From Caprella mutica (Eukaryota > Arthropoda > Malacostraca > Amphipoda > Caprellidae), in contig CANNZV010000506.1 of NCBI GenBank assembly GCA_947561585.1, forward strand, positions 124,001 through 188,000: a DNA stretch of 64,000 bases. Reading direction: 5' to 3'. Shown here piece after piece: positions 47,396 through 60,399 of this stretch. Under the pieces are notes generated by a model. It saw only the letters and a program-made list of their open reading frames with translations. It did no database searches and had not been told where the DNA came from. Within the stretch, counting starts at the first letter, position 1. Each line of letters starts with the position of its first letter. The position numbers were made by a program, and so were the translations under genes.

Positions 47396-50393
47396 TTTTA
47401 CACTGTTCGCAGTTTTAGAGGATAGACTATTATTAATCCTATTTAATTCTTTTAAATACTTTTGAATATAATATTATTTTAGTCACAAACTATCTTCGGA
47501 AACTAATTTCGACTGATCTAAATGTATTGAGTATCATCATATTGACACATAATACCTCATTCATATATAATCTATAGTTCTTTCTATATTATTCTAATTT
47601 TTTCCCATACATATTTTCCAATAGCAACAGAACACTGAAAATGCAAAACATATTAATTATATACTGCATGTATATATCTGTATTGAATTGCACCCTCTGC
47701 TTTTCTTTTCTCTAACATCTATGTACCAGAGTTCATACTGCCTAAAATGAGACGTGATGCAGCTCTGCAATTCCCAAAGCCACTAAAAAGAATGCACTTT
47801 ATAGTCATTTGCCTAATGGATACACCAGCTAATCACCTAAAAATCGGACCATTGATCACACACAGCTATGTGCTCATTTGAAGCTTTCGGACAGACTTTT
47901 TATACGTCTCTTGTACAAAATAGGCATTAAATCATATTGTAATTATCAACTTAGACGTTAGGTTTATTGAAGCAATACAGTTAGTGAAATGACCAACACG
48001 TCTAGAAACCATTAATTAAAATTACATATTAATTACATTATTCAAATGCATAGGCTAATTTTTGGGTAGAATGCTTTCGAAATAAAAACTAATTTATATT
48101 ATTTCGTTTGATGAATACTCTTTGTTAAATTCAAATTATGATGTTTAAATTCAATTTTGATTCTAATTAATTTAGCGCAGAATAGAAGGCTAAATAAAAT
48201 TATATCTCTTTCGATATCACGTGAGTTCATTAGCCATGTCAAAGTAGCGTGTAAAAATAATTCCAAAATTAATGGGTTTTAACACTATATAACTTTTCTT
48301 CTCCCATCGAAACTGCCTCAAATAAATTCTTGTACGAAAGGATTAAATAGTCCCAGGTAGCTTGAGTAAGGTTACTCAGCTTCAAACGAAAAATGAATGA
48401 AATGAAGAAAATTTGAGTTCAGGCAACAAAAGGATCGATGCCACAGTTTCTGCTGAATAGTTAGCATAGGCTTCTTTATAATATCTAAGCTATAGATAAT
48501 GAGAAGATATTTTAGTAAACAAGAAGAAAATGTTTTATGCCATCATATACAAGAAAATATACCTTTGCAAAATAACAATAATGAAAAAGTTGATGTCACT
48601 TGATTTCGGTGCGATTTGAATTGTAAAATAATATTCTTCCATTGTTTTATATTTCAAATTATAATTTACCGCTCTAAATTAAGGATATTATATGTTACAG
48701 CGATTCATCGTTATATTCCAATTAATCATAATGGATAAAGCCTCAATATCTCACAATTCAATTAATATCATAATCTTATTTTAATTTCAAACAAAAACAA
48801 AAAGCAAATTTTGAAAAGTATACCTATCAATATAAAAAAACTCAGCTATCCATCCAGAGTAAAGTAAAGAAATTCATTCAATTCTATATCTATTTTATAT
48901 TAAGCCTCCGGATATAAATTTCTGATTTAAAGCTCAAATATTCGTGGTTGGCTCTAATAAAATCGAACAAAAGCTGAATTATTGAGAATACTTTAAATGT
49001 CTCCATCATTGGACCGGAGATATTAACCTACTATGAAACATGATTAAATACCATCATCAACTAACTATTTTTTATATCGTATTTTAGGATACGTTTGAAT
49101 ACGTGACAGATTTTGGGATTGTAAAATGACTATTTATGATTCTCGGTCATTATTACATGAATTATTGAATTGAGCAAATTTAGCACATCAGTTCATCCAG
49201 AGTAACATATATTCGTATTTTACAATTCATATAGAAATAGACCTTTAAAGGTACTAAAATATGAGCATTGAATCGCAAATTTGAAACATTTAATTCGTAA
49301 AGAAGCTACGGATAAAAACTGAGTTATCATTATTCTAGTGAAATATAAATTTTAAATTGCCTATAAGTGTTAAAGATTAATTAGACATGAAATTCGATTA
49401 GCATTCAACTCACACTAACTGTAATATGCAAAACTGTTTACCTTTCATAATATCTTTTCAGTGACACACATTTTCCGATGGTAACAGACATCGGCACCTG
49501 ACTGCAGGAAATAAAGAAACTCTAGTTTTGCACTGACAACAGAAACTCTCTATCAAAGACTTCTTCTACGAAATTAACTCGCAGGCAACTTCCCTCGAGA
49601 AATGTGTATAATTAAGAAAGTTCTCGGCAGTACAAATCTTTATACATCACTCTTGAGCTCGCGACTGTTTTTTCTCAACCTTATATTCGGATATGCAGAG
49701 CTATATAACTTTTTGGGGCACTGTACAGTCTAGCAAAAGAGAACCTGTAATTAATTTTTCCACAATTCACTAATTAGTTCAACCAAAAAAGAAATTGTAT
49801 TGCTTGTATATTTTTTGAAATTGATGTGGGATATATAATTTTGATAACGATAAATCTGTGATACCTGAAAATAATTTTGTTGGGTTTAAGTTAATTTAAG
49901 AAAAGAAAATTATAATTTATTAACACAATATTAAATTTGTAATTAAAATCTGGCAATGCTGTACTAATAATAGAAAAAATATTTCCTATATTAACTGGAG
50001 CATCAGTTAGTATTATTTTCCTTCATTATTGAACAAATTATATAAAAGACAAGGTAAAATAAAATTCGTATGAAACTAAAAAATTAAAATATAATTAGGA
50101 AATTTGTACTTCGTTTCTTTTTCTTCACAAATTATATTAATAATTTTTTTTTATGTTTATGAAAGGAAAGCTCAGAATTTGTCTATTCGTTCAGAGTATT
50201 TTTATCCCTTTCTTAACTACTTCGGCCCAGTTGCGAAATACGTCTCCTTTGAAATACAAAATATCGATCCGATTCCTCGATCTTAAAGTATTCTGACATG
50301 TAAAAAAGAGACAACTGAAACTTAGTTTAGGTTTCATTTAAAAATGTAGTTCATTCTAAATCGTTGTATTGGTTTTATGTATAAATTTCATAT
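47396..50393. other. AT-rich non-coding stretch
   Basis: No gene or repeat supported. GC-richer pieces at 47690-47900 and 49480-49700 were read in all frames without a coding signal. The 60-codon ORF at 50104-50286 starts in AT-rich DNA and is unsupported. Confidence 0.5.
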
Positions 50394-50427
50394 CCTAACC
50401 TAGTCATGTCATAAACCTAACCTAACC
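50394..50427. repeat. Telomere-like CCTAA words
   Basis: CCTAACC at 50394 and CCTAACCTAACC at 50415-50426 match the complement of the insect TTAGG telomere motif. Only two to three units are present, too few to call an interstitial telomere with confidence. Confidence 0.35.
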
Positions 50428-50730
50428 AGGATATTATTCCATGATATTTTGTCGTGTTTTGCAACTAGAGGTATGAAGGCCGTCTTTTAAATTCATTGAT
50501 CCGACTCCTCTCATGGTAATTAAATCGTATCTCTTCAGTATTCCTACGGGGAGAAATTCAAAGGAGTCACTTTTCATGACAGCTATATAGAGACAATCTC
50601 AAAACAATCCGACTCCTCTTAATTTTCATTCAAGGATTGATTACCTTCGCAATCTTGTGGAAAGTTATTTTTCATCGTTTTTTTTTATTTTTTTTTTATT
50701 TTATTTTATTTATCATCTTGTTATTCGCTT
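50428..50730. other. Non-coding, small word repeats
   Basis: ATCCGACTCCTCT occurs near 50500 and again near 50610, and a T-rich tract spans 50680-50720. CATGACAGCTA and CATGACAGCCA (51104) are similar words. No gene. Confidence 0.45.
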
Positions 50731-50963
50731 AACTGAAAAAGTGTTCAATCAAATTGCCCAGAATTTGGTGAAACGATTGGTCCATGTCCAGTGACCTGCT
50801 GCTAGTCTTTTGTGACTGACCCGGCCAAAGGTCAAGGTCATTGTCATTTATAACTCAAAAAGTATTGAACCTTATAACATGAAACTTGGTTGGACGATTG
50901 GTTATTATCCAGTTAGCAGTTTCCTTAATTTTGGGAGAGAGCGGGTCAAAGTGGAGGCGAAGG
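50731..50963. repeat. Two diverged tandem units, 121-bp period
   Basis: AACTGAAAAAGTGTTCAA at 50731 and AACTCAAAAAGTATTGAA at 50852 begin parallel units that both continue through GAAAC, ACGATTGGT, TCCAGT and a final GGTCAAAG/GGTCAAGG-like word. The words TCAAAG and TCAAGGTCA are typical of dispersed satellites in invertebrate genomes; TCAAGGTCA (50832) also equals the FTZ-F1-type nuclear receptor site. Confidence 0.75.
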
Positions 50964-51660
50964 TATGCGCCTAGGTATAGTTAGTAATGAAATCATTTGA
51001 AATCAATAATAATTACAATAAATATAATAACGCTTTTTTTATCATAGTTACATAGAACGAGGTGTCGTATTTAATTTTCATATTAGGAAGGTGTCGTATT
51101 TCATGACAGCCATCATTAAAATACACAAAAACCCTTATTTTCCATTGGAGGGAATCGCCACTACTTCCATTCATAAATTTATATTTAGCACAATTAAATT
51201 ATAGTGCTTATTGTAAGCCTAAAAATATAATTAACTATATATTTTCAGCATTTCTTTGAAGATATTCTTATTAATTAATGTTGAGTAATTAAGACCACTG
51301 ATTAATCTACGTATAATATTTTGCAACATATATAGAGATCAACTTCAATAAGAATTATTGTCACCAAATTATTAAACCTATTTTTGAAAAATGGATGATA
51401 ACAATATTATCAAAATTATTTTCAATTTTTATTTATATTTTATATTACTGTTACAAATTGAAATACCTTTACTGGTATATCCATTCCTGCAAACTTATAA
51501 AATAATTCCATTAATGCTATGATATTAAACTCTTGATTTCAATGCAATCATTTCTTTACATACACCCTCACTACTTACCGACTATTTTCTTTATAGAGTC
51601 GATATCTAAAGTGTTTACATTTTGGTGTAGATTAGCATTTGTTCGAATAACTTAAGAGTC
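50964..51660. other. AT-rich non-coding stretch
   Basis: AGGTGTCGTATTT occurs at about 51060 and again at about 51090. No gene. Confidence 0.45.
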
Positions 51661-51724
51661 ATTTCATTCACAATATTTTGAGTCCCTCGCCAGCCTCAAG
51701 ATATTGGATAAAGTTGCCAAAAGA

Positions 51725-51875
51725 GACAAGATAACATCGGTTATCGATAAGCCTTGCTACGATATTTACGGGTTATACGAGCGCCGTCGCAACACCTTAC
51801 CTTTCTTTTTATCGGTTAGCATAGTGAGTAGAGTTATCGTAGTAACAGCTATCGGTGATACTACGAATAAATCGT
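51725..51875. promoter_or_regulatory. Cluster of TATCG words including a DRE-like TATCGATA
   Basis: TTATCGATAA at 51741-51750 contains the octamer TATCGATA, the Drosophila DREF site. Related words (ATCGGTTA at 51730 and 51811, TTATCGTAG at 51834, CTATCGGTGATA at 51849) crowd within 150 bp of a locally GC-richer segment. No transcription unit is defined beside it, so a promoter role is speculative. Confidence 0.2.
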
Positions 51876-51884
51876 ACTTGTAAG

Positions 51885-54800
51885 ACAATCTGTTTTGTAT
51901 ATTTTTGGATGAATATTTTCACTATGAATTGATGACAATTATGTTGATTTACTATCTTCTGTTCATTATTAACATAACAGCAATCATGACATACATTTCT
52001 TCATATCTAACATACATATATACAGTGTAAATGAGAATTTACAAATATTCATATCTTTAGCTTTAAAAAGAAGTAGGTTGTATGCGTTTCAGTTCCAGAA
52101 ATAGAAGTTTATAACCAGTATTTTAGTGATATTCCCTTCTCTTTCAGACCCTCGTGCAAACTTTTCTAAATCATTGAAAAGGAGGACTTGATAACGCTCT
52201 CTCTCTCCCTTTCGTTTGTGAATGTTTATGTGGTTTCTAGCAGATACAGGGGGAAACTTGACTTAGTTTTTAATCTGAAAAAATATCTTTTCAGTTCATT
52301 TTAATTAAAAAATGATAATTTAAACATTCTTAAGATCGTCAAATAAATTGTATATTAATGTCAACTATAAACAATGAGACAGAATTGGAAAATTAAACGA
52401 ACCCGATTTCATTTCAATTATATTAATTCAATATATAATACAATACCTATTCAACCATAGTATAATATTTGAACTCTGTATAACTACACACATTTTCTCA
52501 TTATTTTTACATGTTTTCTTTGTTACCGTCCCAAATGAACTACATAAATCGTCCTACAAAAGATAAGGTCTTAAGAAAACACCTTAATTACGTTTTTAAG
52601 TTTTCCTTTACATACACGTAATTCATTCAACTAAACCCTTTGTTTTGCTCTGAAAATAAATCACAGGGTAGTCTCAAATGAACTGAGAGATATAGCATGC
52701 AATTTTTATCCACGATATTCCCTGAAGTTGAATCGCTTAACTATAAGTCCCTTGAAGTTACTCTCACATAAAGGGCTTTGGAAGGAAACTTTATACAAAG
52801 ATCCTCGCTTGGGATGATTCAGCCTCCCTATCTTAATGGCTGTAGTAAATTCTCAGCTGTAGCAAAGACTACTTTTAGTGTTGCCTCCACTTCAAAATTA
52901 GCTGACTTAATTTGACGGGTAATTAAATTATATAATATAAGGGAACATTCACGGTCTTTACCTCAATCTCAAATTTTCAATTAGACTTGCCTTAATTCTT
53001 TCATTAATATTTACCATTATTTTTGTCAATCCATTTTAAATAATATTTGCCATGATAGTTTCAATAATATTCACAATAATATTTTCAGCAATACAATGTT
53101 TGCCATAATTATTCTTACATAGAGTTTAAAGAAATGATGGTGAAATATTGTCCTTTAGCTTTACATTTTTAAATTCTTCTTATAGTACATTTAGAATAAA
53201 TTCATGATTCTAAAGACTGTTCTAGAAATGAAAAAAAAAATATATCACAACGATGACCAAATGATTTTTTTAATATTAATTAAATATTAATGAATATAAA
53301 TATTAGAATTACAGTTTTATGAATTAAATTAATTTTCCTCTTTGATTACTTTCTAAGATTTCAATCCTGAATACTCATCATCGTTACTTATTCAAAATAA
53401 ATGAATATATTTACCACTAAGATATTCAAAATCTACTCAATGATGTGCCTAGAAAATGTTCCAAAGTTTATCAAATCTTTCAAAGGAATATAATGTACAG
53501 TTTTATTCATTTTCCAATGACCGAAATCGGGTTTCATGTAATAACAATCTACTAACAGCTGCTTTTTGATATCTATAACAATTGTTATGAAATGTCATTT
53601 GACATGTTATATCAACATATTATTAAGGTATATCATATTTTCAATCGTTTCCTATATTTTTTGTTCATAAGGACAGTAATTTGGTCACTAATTTTGTATT
53701 TAACTAATTACAATATTTTACCTGTTAACACTGTCCTTCTAAACATAATAAATATCTAAATTATTAATGCTAAAATTAAACTTCAAACGAGTTATTTTAA
53801 CAAATAATACTATTATTCCTAAATTTTTGGCTATATATATAACCCGTTAAGAATAAATGCACTATAAATACATTAATTCTCGCTCTAGAAAGTGGTTCCA
53901 TTTGCGTAAAGTGTTCAGTCATCTTTGCGGAGATTCTTCTCACGGAGCTGGTAAGTAATGCCGCGAAATGAAAAGCGACAGAGTAAATTAGATTTGCATT
54001 GGCTTCCAGCTCAAAGAGAAAATGAGCTAAGTGTACTCAATTCCTTGGTCAAACGTCACTGAGACGTTTGAATCCCCTGACGAATGATGGAGACATCAAG
54101 CGAGGAATTTAAATTGAGATTTCTTCAATAATCTTTTACCTGTGATAATTTTACTTGTGATGTTAAATACAGTTGAGAGGTACACTGATGAGTTATAGGA
54201 AATGTTGTACTTGTACGGATATTGGTAGATCTAACAAGTGATCGAATAGTTTATGCTTGATATAGAAAACATAGTCCATAATTCAAATTTTCGTTTCAAG
54301 AAAATGGCAGAAGTGAAGATATCATTATTAATTGATATATTATTGAACTCTTAATTAAATGTGTCATATATAAAGACGAAGATAAAAAATTTGTGTCATT
54401 AATGAATCCACATCAAAAGAATATAGATGTCCGTTTTCGAAGCAGTATAGAACTTCAATCGAATTATTTAATCATCCTTAAACTTAAAACTCAAAAAATG
54501 CATAAGTTCTGAAACTCAAAACTAATTATTTGATTAGTATCCCTATAAGTGAATCTAAATACTTCACATACAATATTTTGAGATTCATTTGAAAGAGATT
54601 GGTTATTGTTCGAATAAAGGCTCATGGGATATTAAATTGTTCTTTTCATATCATTTTTTTCATGTTTCACCGTCATGTTATCATTAAAACAAATGAAACA
54701 TCTAAATTGATCCAAATTGCATGGTATTCAAAATATTCTGTTCCAAGTGCATCTATCCTTTAAAGATTAAAGTATAATTAAATCATCAAGGAACACTTTT

Positions 54801-56483
54801 TCTGAGAATAATAATCGACTGTTCTTTCCTATTTTTAACATTCATATGTATATATTCTTTGTAAAGAGACCTAAAAGTATTTCAAGGATATTATTCAATA
54901 TTTGCAGCCTTTACTTTCACATAGAATATTGATTTAGAGTAGGATAATATTTTCAAAATATCATCAAAGGATTTTATTATAACTGTACATGGTGTGTTAA
55001 ATCGTTCGTACTTTAATATCTTTAATTCACTAATTCAATGATAAGTTTTATTTTACAGTTAAATGAACTTTGACAAAAATAATATTCAAGATCAGTTCAT
55101 GTGAGTAGTAAATTTCTTATCAATATTAATATTAATTATAAAGTGCATTCCTTCCACACCAACTATAGCGTGTTCTAGAGAGTTACTTTCCAGTAAGCTC
55201 TGGAACCACTCCGAACAATTTGCTAATCGTAGATTCAAAGTTAATTGGTTTTGGCAATAAATTTCTCTGATCGAAGTGCTAGTAATAAATTCTTGAAGGC
55301 AAAGGATGTTTCTGTTCGAAAATTGGGCTCCAGGGATTCAGAACTCGAATTTATGAGGTGGTGTTATATAGTACCTCTGAAGAAGTATTTTGGGAGAACG
55401 GTGGAAACATTCAGTCGGTTAAGCACATAAGGATTCCTGTGGCTTCTAATCTACTGCGCTAGATTGACTTTGAAAGAAAGTCACTCAAAAGTTTAGTATA
55501 TTTTATTCTGAAATAAATATATTTTATTTCTCCTTTTCTCTCATGTCTTCAATTCATTCAACATTTCTTGAGATGATTTAATAAGATCTTATATAAAACG
55601 TATTGCTTTATTATATACCTGGAAAATGATTTCTTTCCGCTGCAAATAGAATAAATATTCATTATAGCACAACATTAATACTTCGCCTCTTTTCAAAAAC
55701 AATCCTCCATCGAGGAAACAAATAATGAAAGAGGAAAAACAAGATGAAGTCATTAGTGTTTCTTATGATTTCTCTGGGAAAATATTGTGTTTGTTTTCGT
55801 TATCTCGAAGAAAGAGCTCTGAAGCGAAGACTCTAATTAGAAAGTCAAAGGTCATTTGCTCTCAAAGGAGACGTCTTCATCATATTTTGCTGTAGGGATT
55901 CTACCAAGAAATACTGGAAGTCTGCTTTTTTGAGGTAAACAGCTTTCATGCCCCAGGGATACAATTGAATTTGAATGTCTCAAGCTACATTTTTACAGGT
56001 ACAATTTGGAAATTGTGTGGGGAATTTAGTTAGTAACAAACTTATGAAACAGCTATTTGTTTGATAAATTAAATGGTTTATATTAGAAAATATTTAGTTT
56101 GTTTAAGATTATTTGATCATTTGAAATAATTTGCTTATGCTGTTCATTCGTGGTTTGAAAAAAAATGATTTTTTATTAGCATTTCTTGGTATTACAAAAA
56201 ATGTATAATTGAAAAAAGATCATAAATATGTTAAAAAAAACATCTAACTAACTAACAATGTAACGATACATTGTTAAATATTTTGTCCATCCTGGCGAAA
56301 ATGTACAATATGTAGAAAAGCATGTTTATATTTAAAAGGAATACGTACCATCCTCATAAAACATTGCCATATTCCAATACTGTTAGTTTGAATTTAATTT
56401 AATTACAAATATTAAATATCTACTATTCTATTTTTAAGGCAATGCAATTTTTTTTATTCTCGCATGGCCTAGCTTGTTTTCAG
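51885..56483. other. Long AT-rich stretch without a supported gene
   Basis: Includes a TATAAATA (53863) with a GCTG|GTAAGT donor-like site at 53951 that could mark a non-coding first exon, but spacing of core-promoter elements is wrong. Also included are a 9-bp hairpin (54049-54071) and a 61-codon ORF at 55245-55430 that starts with TTG and has no domain. Confidence 0.4.
54049..54071. repeat. Interrupted palindrome, 9-bp arms
   Basis: TCAAACGTC and GACGTTTGA flank ACTGA. Each arm contains ACGTC / GACGT half-sites of the CRE type. Confidence 0.8.
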
Positions 56484-56671
56484 CAGCCCTGAAAGTTATA
56501 AACATTTGCAGCCGTTATGAATTAGGTGTTAGAAATACGTTATATGCAATATTGGCATTTGAGGAAGAAATCGGAAATCTGAACGAAGGAGAAGAAAATT
56601 CGGGTGTCGCATTTTCAGTATGTAAGATGACACAATTGGAAATTGCTTTGGCACAAGAGATATGTTCGTAA
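56484..56671 (+). CDS. Weak terminal-exon candidate
   Basis: A pyrimidine-rich acceptor (TTGTTTTCAG at 56474-56483) opens directly into a frame that runs about 60 codons to TAA at 56669-56671. The product contains an acidic stretch (AFEEEIGNLNEGEENSG) and no known motif. No upstream donor in matching phase and no nearby AATAAA were found, so this rests on the acceptor and composition only. Confidence 0.18.
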
Positions 56672-57500
56672 CAGTTGAATACAAGTGTTATGCAATAGCG
56701 ACTGTAATTTCTAACCGAGAAGCCATTCAACAGTCAGTATAAAATAATTAATTAATTAATCAATTCAGTATTTTAATTCAAAACAAGGATGTATATAAAC
56801 TAATAGTGCGAATCAATAGGAAGAGGATTTAATGAACTTCAATAAGTTGTAAATATTTTATTTTCTTCAACTAAATTATTATTTCTGGATGAAAATTTGA
56901 ATTCAATTATTATTATGAAGAAAAAAAATTGAAAAATCCTGGAATCAAAATGAATTCTCCAAGAAAATCGAAGAATCCCCGGACTAAATTGGATTCTCAG
57001 AAAATTATCTACTGTGAAAAATATTTCCACAATAGTAATTGTACTTATTTTTTAGTCGTTGAGATCGTTAAAAAATATAATATATCATTGCGACACAGTT
57101 TATTCACTTAAATATTATCGACAAAGATGAGATTACAAAATCCCATCTTACGATCTTTTGAATAGAGTTTATATTTATACATCAAATACATGTCAGGTGG
57201 TTTCACTCACAGATTGGTTCTCTAGCTTAATTACACCGAAAAAATATCTCAATAGAATTTCAAAAACTTTTATGATCCTGCCATACCGTATGTACATAAA
57301 TATCTCATAAACATTGAAATCCTTGATATTAATTCAATAATGATCGAATGTCATAATATTATCTGATCTTTAAATTATTGGAAAAGTAAAGTATTATTAA
57401 TAATCATTGTTATTGATTAGTCAATTCCAATCATTCCAATCATAATCTTTGATAGACATTACATTAGCGCAAGATTTATAAGGTAATTATTATAAGTAAT
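56672..57500. other. AT-rich non-coding stretch
   Basis: Overlapping ORFs on both strands at 56839-57111 are chance-like. No structure noted. Confidence 0.5.
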
Positions 57501-57763
57501 TGTTACGGTAGAACTAGGATTGTTACGGTAGAACTAGGATTGTTACGGTAGAACTAGGATTGTTACGGTAGAACTAGGATTGTTACGGTAGAACTAGAAT
57601 TCTTACGGTAGAACTAGAATTCTTACGGTAGAACTAGGATTGTTACGGTAGAACTAGGATTGTTACGGTAGAACTAGAATTCTTACGGTAGAACTAGAAT
57701 TCTTACGGTAGAACTAGGATTGTTACGGTAGAACTAGGATTGTTACGGTAGAACTAGGATTGT
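57501..57763. repeat. 20-bp tandem array, 13 copies, 80-bp higher-order period
   Basis: TGTTACGGTAGAACTAGGAT repeats in exact 20-bp steps from 57501 to 57760. A variant junction GAATTC replaces GGATTG in pairs (at about 57598 and 57618, then 57678 and 57698), so 57581-57660 and 57661-57740 form a duplicated four-unit block. Confidence 0.98.
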
Positions 57764-59002
57764 AATTATTAAAACTATTTGAACACAATATCATACAATA
57801 CTTACAGTGTATTCTAAATAAAATTGAAAAACGTGCATAATCATAATTAAAACTACTGGTAAAATTAAATGCAATTCATTGGTGTTTATATGACATCGTA
57901 ACCTTAAATATTTTGCTTTTAATCTATACTATAATATATTTTATGACTTTAAATACAAGCTTCCATTAATTGAAATAAATCCAATAAGGTTTCTCTTTAG
58001 TGGGATATTAGAAATTTCACCATAAATATATGTTTTTTTTAAAGAATTATAATGTTGACAAATATAATTGATTTAATATAGAATTTTTTTAACAGTTCTC
58101 AGCAGAAAAAGAACACATTGTTATAAATCTTCTAAGTTTTCGACACAATAAGTTCAAGACAGCTATAAAGAGAATTTATTGTTAATTAAAAGGCTTTGGT
58201 AATTAAACTTATTTACATATTCTGCCTCAGCATCATTGAAATAGATTGGAGGGAATATTTTTTGTATCATGCGGAAAAAAAATTAGATTGTGTATAGTAA
58301 ATTAAAAATAATTTTTTCTTTCAAATTCCGATTGTTTAAAATTGCTCATTTACAATAATTTTGTAACTGAAATTGATATAATAATGTCAATATTCTTCTC
58401 GTTTTTAATGGAGAAATATTATCTATTTAAAGCAATAAATAAATTGAATTTTTGTCGAAAACCCAGAAAAATGATAAGAATACATGTGATTAATTCTGTT
58501 GAATACTAATGAAAATGTCGATAATTTAAATCAATTCTTGACATAATTTTATCAAATAATTCCCAGTTTCACAGTAAAAATTCTAACACCGCAGTATCCC
58601 CTTTTAAAATTATGAAAATAAATTCATATATGCTACATTTAATAAAAATTCTCTTATTAATTAATTTTTCTTGATATTTTTTTTAGTATAGTAAATCACA
58701 AATAACGTTAGTACTTCAACAGTTCATTGATTGAATTTAAAATAAAAGTTTTATAAGTAAGGTTAGGACAATATGATTTTAAAATCATAGATCAAGAAAC
58801 TATTATAGACGGAGAGAATTAAACAGTATTGTTCTTCACCAGCGGTATATAGTATTCAATACCATTTCATTTCGTTTCGTCTGTGATATTCTTAACATCT
58901 ATGATTTTAAACGCATAATTTCTCTAAAATAACAATATAAACATAATACAATTACACAAGTAAAAGAGTCACTGTGATGATTCACTATAATAGATCCTAC
59001 TT
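57764..59002. other. AT-rich non-coding stretch
   Basis: Nothing beyond AT runs. No coding-like frame. Confidence 0.5.
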
Positions 59003-59230
59003 TCACAAATAACAGTTTACTAATCTTCTATTGTTTTTAAGTCTTACAAATTTGTGGTCATGTATTGAGTACAACTTAAAAATATTTACAATGATTTCAA
59101 ATACCGAAATTTCTTTCAACAAATGTGAAATTAGTAAACTGTTCAAAATCATTTCCGAGACATTTTTATTTGGTTGCAAAATTACCCCTGGGGATTCACT
59201 TTCGGAAATTTCATTGAATTTCCTCTTCAA
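59003..59230 (-). pseudogene. Fragment of a dispersed coding repeat (HDHKFVR family, copy B)
   Basis: A 75-codon open minus-strand frame includes KFNEISESES, EISVFEIIVNIFKLYS and IHDHKFVRL. The HDHKFVR segment and its nucleotide core are shared with 9395-9525, where the frame is broken. Nearly identical 18-bp and 7-bp blocks joined by diverged sequence point to common descent rather than chance. The start codon in this frame is TTG, so the true N-terminus is missing. The family is not recognised; it may be a transposon protein. Confidence 0.35.
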
Positions 59231-60399
59231 TTTCGTTTCATCTTAATTATCGTAACGTATTCGGGACTAAATGTGAGTTGTTATGACATTAATAGATGTG
59301 CCTTTGTTCTTTCTTTAGATGTATATTAATATCAGTAGTCTTTGTATCATGATTTCCCCATTCAATTTAATGATTTTATTAGACGGTTTTAGATTAAAAG
59401 TACAAAGCTTCTAATAATTATTGATTACAGTTCGGATTGTTTATTGTTCCTGTTATTTTTTTCTCATTTCTTAGTTAATTACAGCCATGCCTGTTTCTCA
59501 TAAAATTCAATTACAAACACAAACCTGCAAATATAGGTTGGGAAAAAATGCCTTTCATTTATTTCAGGCAGCTTCGCGCTTATTTTCTAATTAGCGCCGA
59601 CAATGTATTAATTGGAGCGAAGTGAGAAAAAACATGCTAGACGAGGCTAAAAAACACTGCAGTAATATGCTAGAAAATCAAGCAATGCCAAAAATATCCA
59701 AGATCAAATGTATAAAATATACAATAAGTATGGGATATGCAAATAGAACAAGTATGCCAGCAAACAAGTATATATAAAGTATATAAATTACTATGGAAAC
59801 CTACCTGCCAAAGACCATACATGAAAACATAACTACAAAAAAAATTACAACAGTAGCAGATTGTAGAATCTCATGAAAATTGTAAATATTAGCCAGTACA
59901 AGAATAATTATAAAAACAGTCTCCTGGCGTACGAATAAATTGCTCAAATACTTTACATACAGAATATTTCAAAATATGTTTTTTATTCTGAATAATTTAG
60001 AAACCTGAAGCTTATTAATTTTTCCTATTTAATTTGTTATTGTTTTCCATTGTATTTTGACTATATTTTTAACAGTTGTCTCTGAATTGAAAGAACCATT
60101 GAACATGAATGGGTTAAAATGCCTATGGAATGTTTTCATGACTTGTGCGATGCCATTGCTTCGCGTTAGCATCAGTATTTGGTGGTTAAAAAGACAAAAA
60201 AAAAGAAACTTATAAATATTTTTAAATCTTTGAAAATTATTAAATACATCAAGTTTTGAGGTATTTAAAATATTTTTACGTTTTTAGTTGTTGAGACCAC
60301 TAAATCTATAAAATACAAAACGTGATTTATTCAGAAAAACGTTATAATTTAACGAATACACATTTGGTTTTCTAGACCAAAGATCGGGACAAGTTTTAG
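59231..60399. other. AT-rich non-coding stretch
   Basis: No gene seen. A small GC-richer part at 59560-59650 has no frame. Confidence 0.5.

Noticed and set aside
50394..50427. Interstitial telomere
   Set aside because: Only two to three CCTAA units, too few to distinguish from chance.
53863..53956. TATA box, TCAGTC initiator and GTAAGT donor as a first exon
   Set aside because: TATAAATA is about 54 bp from the initiator A instead of about 30, and there is no supporting exon downstream.
55245..55430. 61-codon plus-strand ORF in a GC-richer patch
   Set aside because: Starts at TTG, lacks splice sites in phase and shows no domain.
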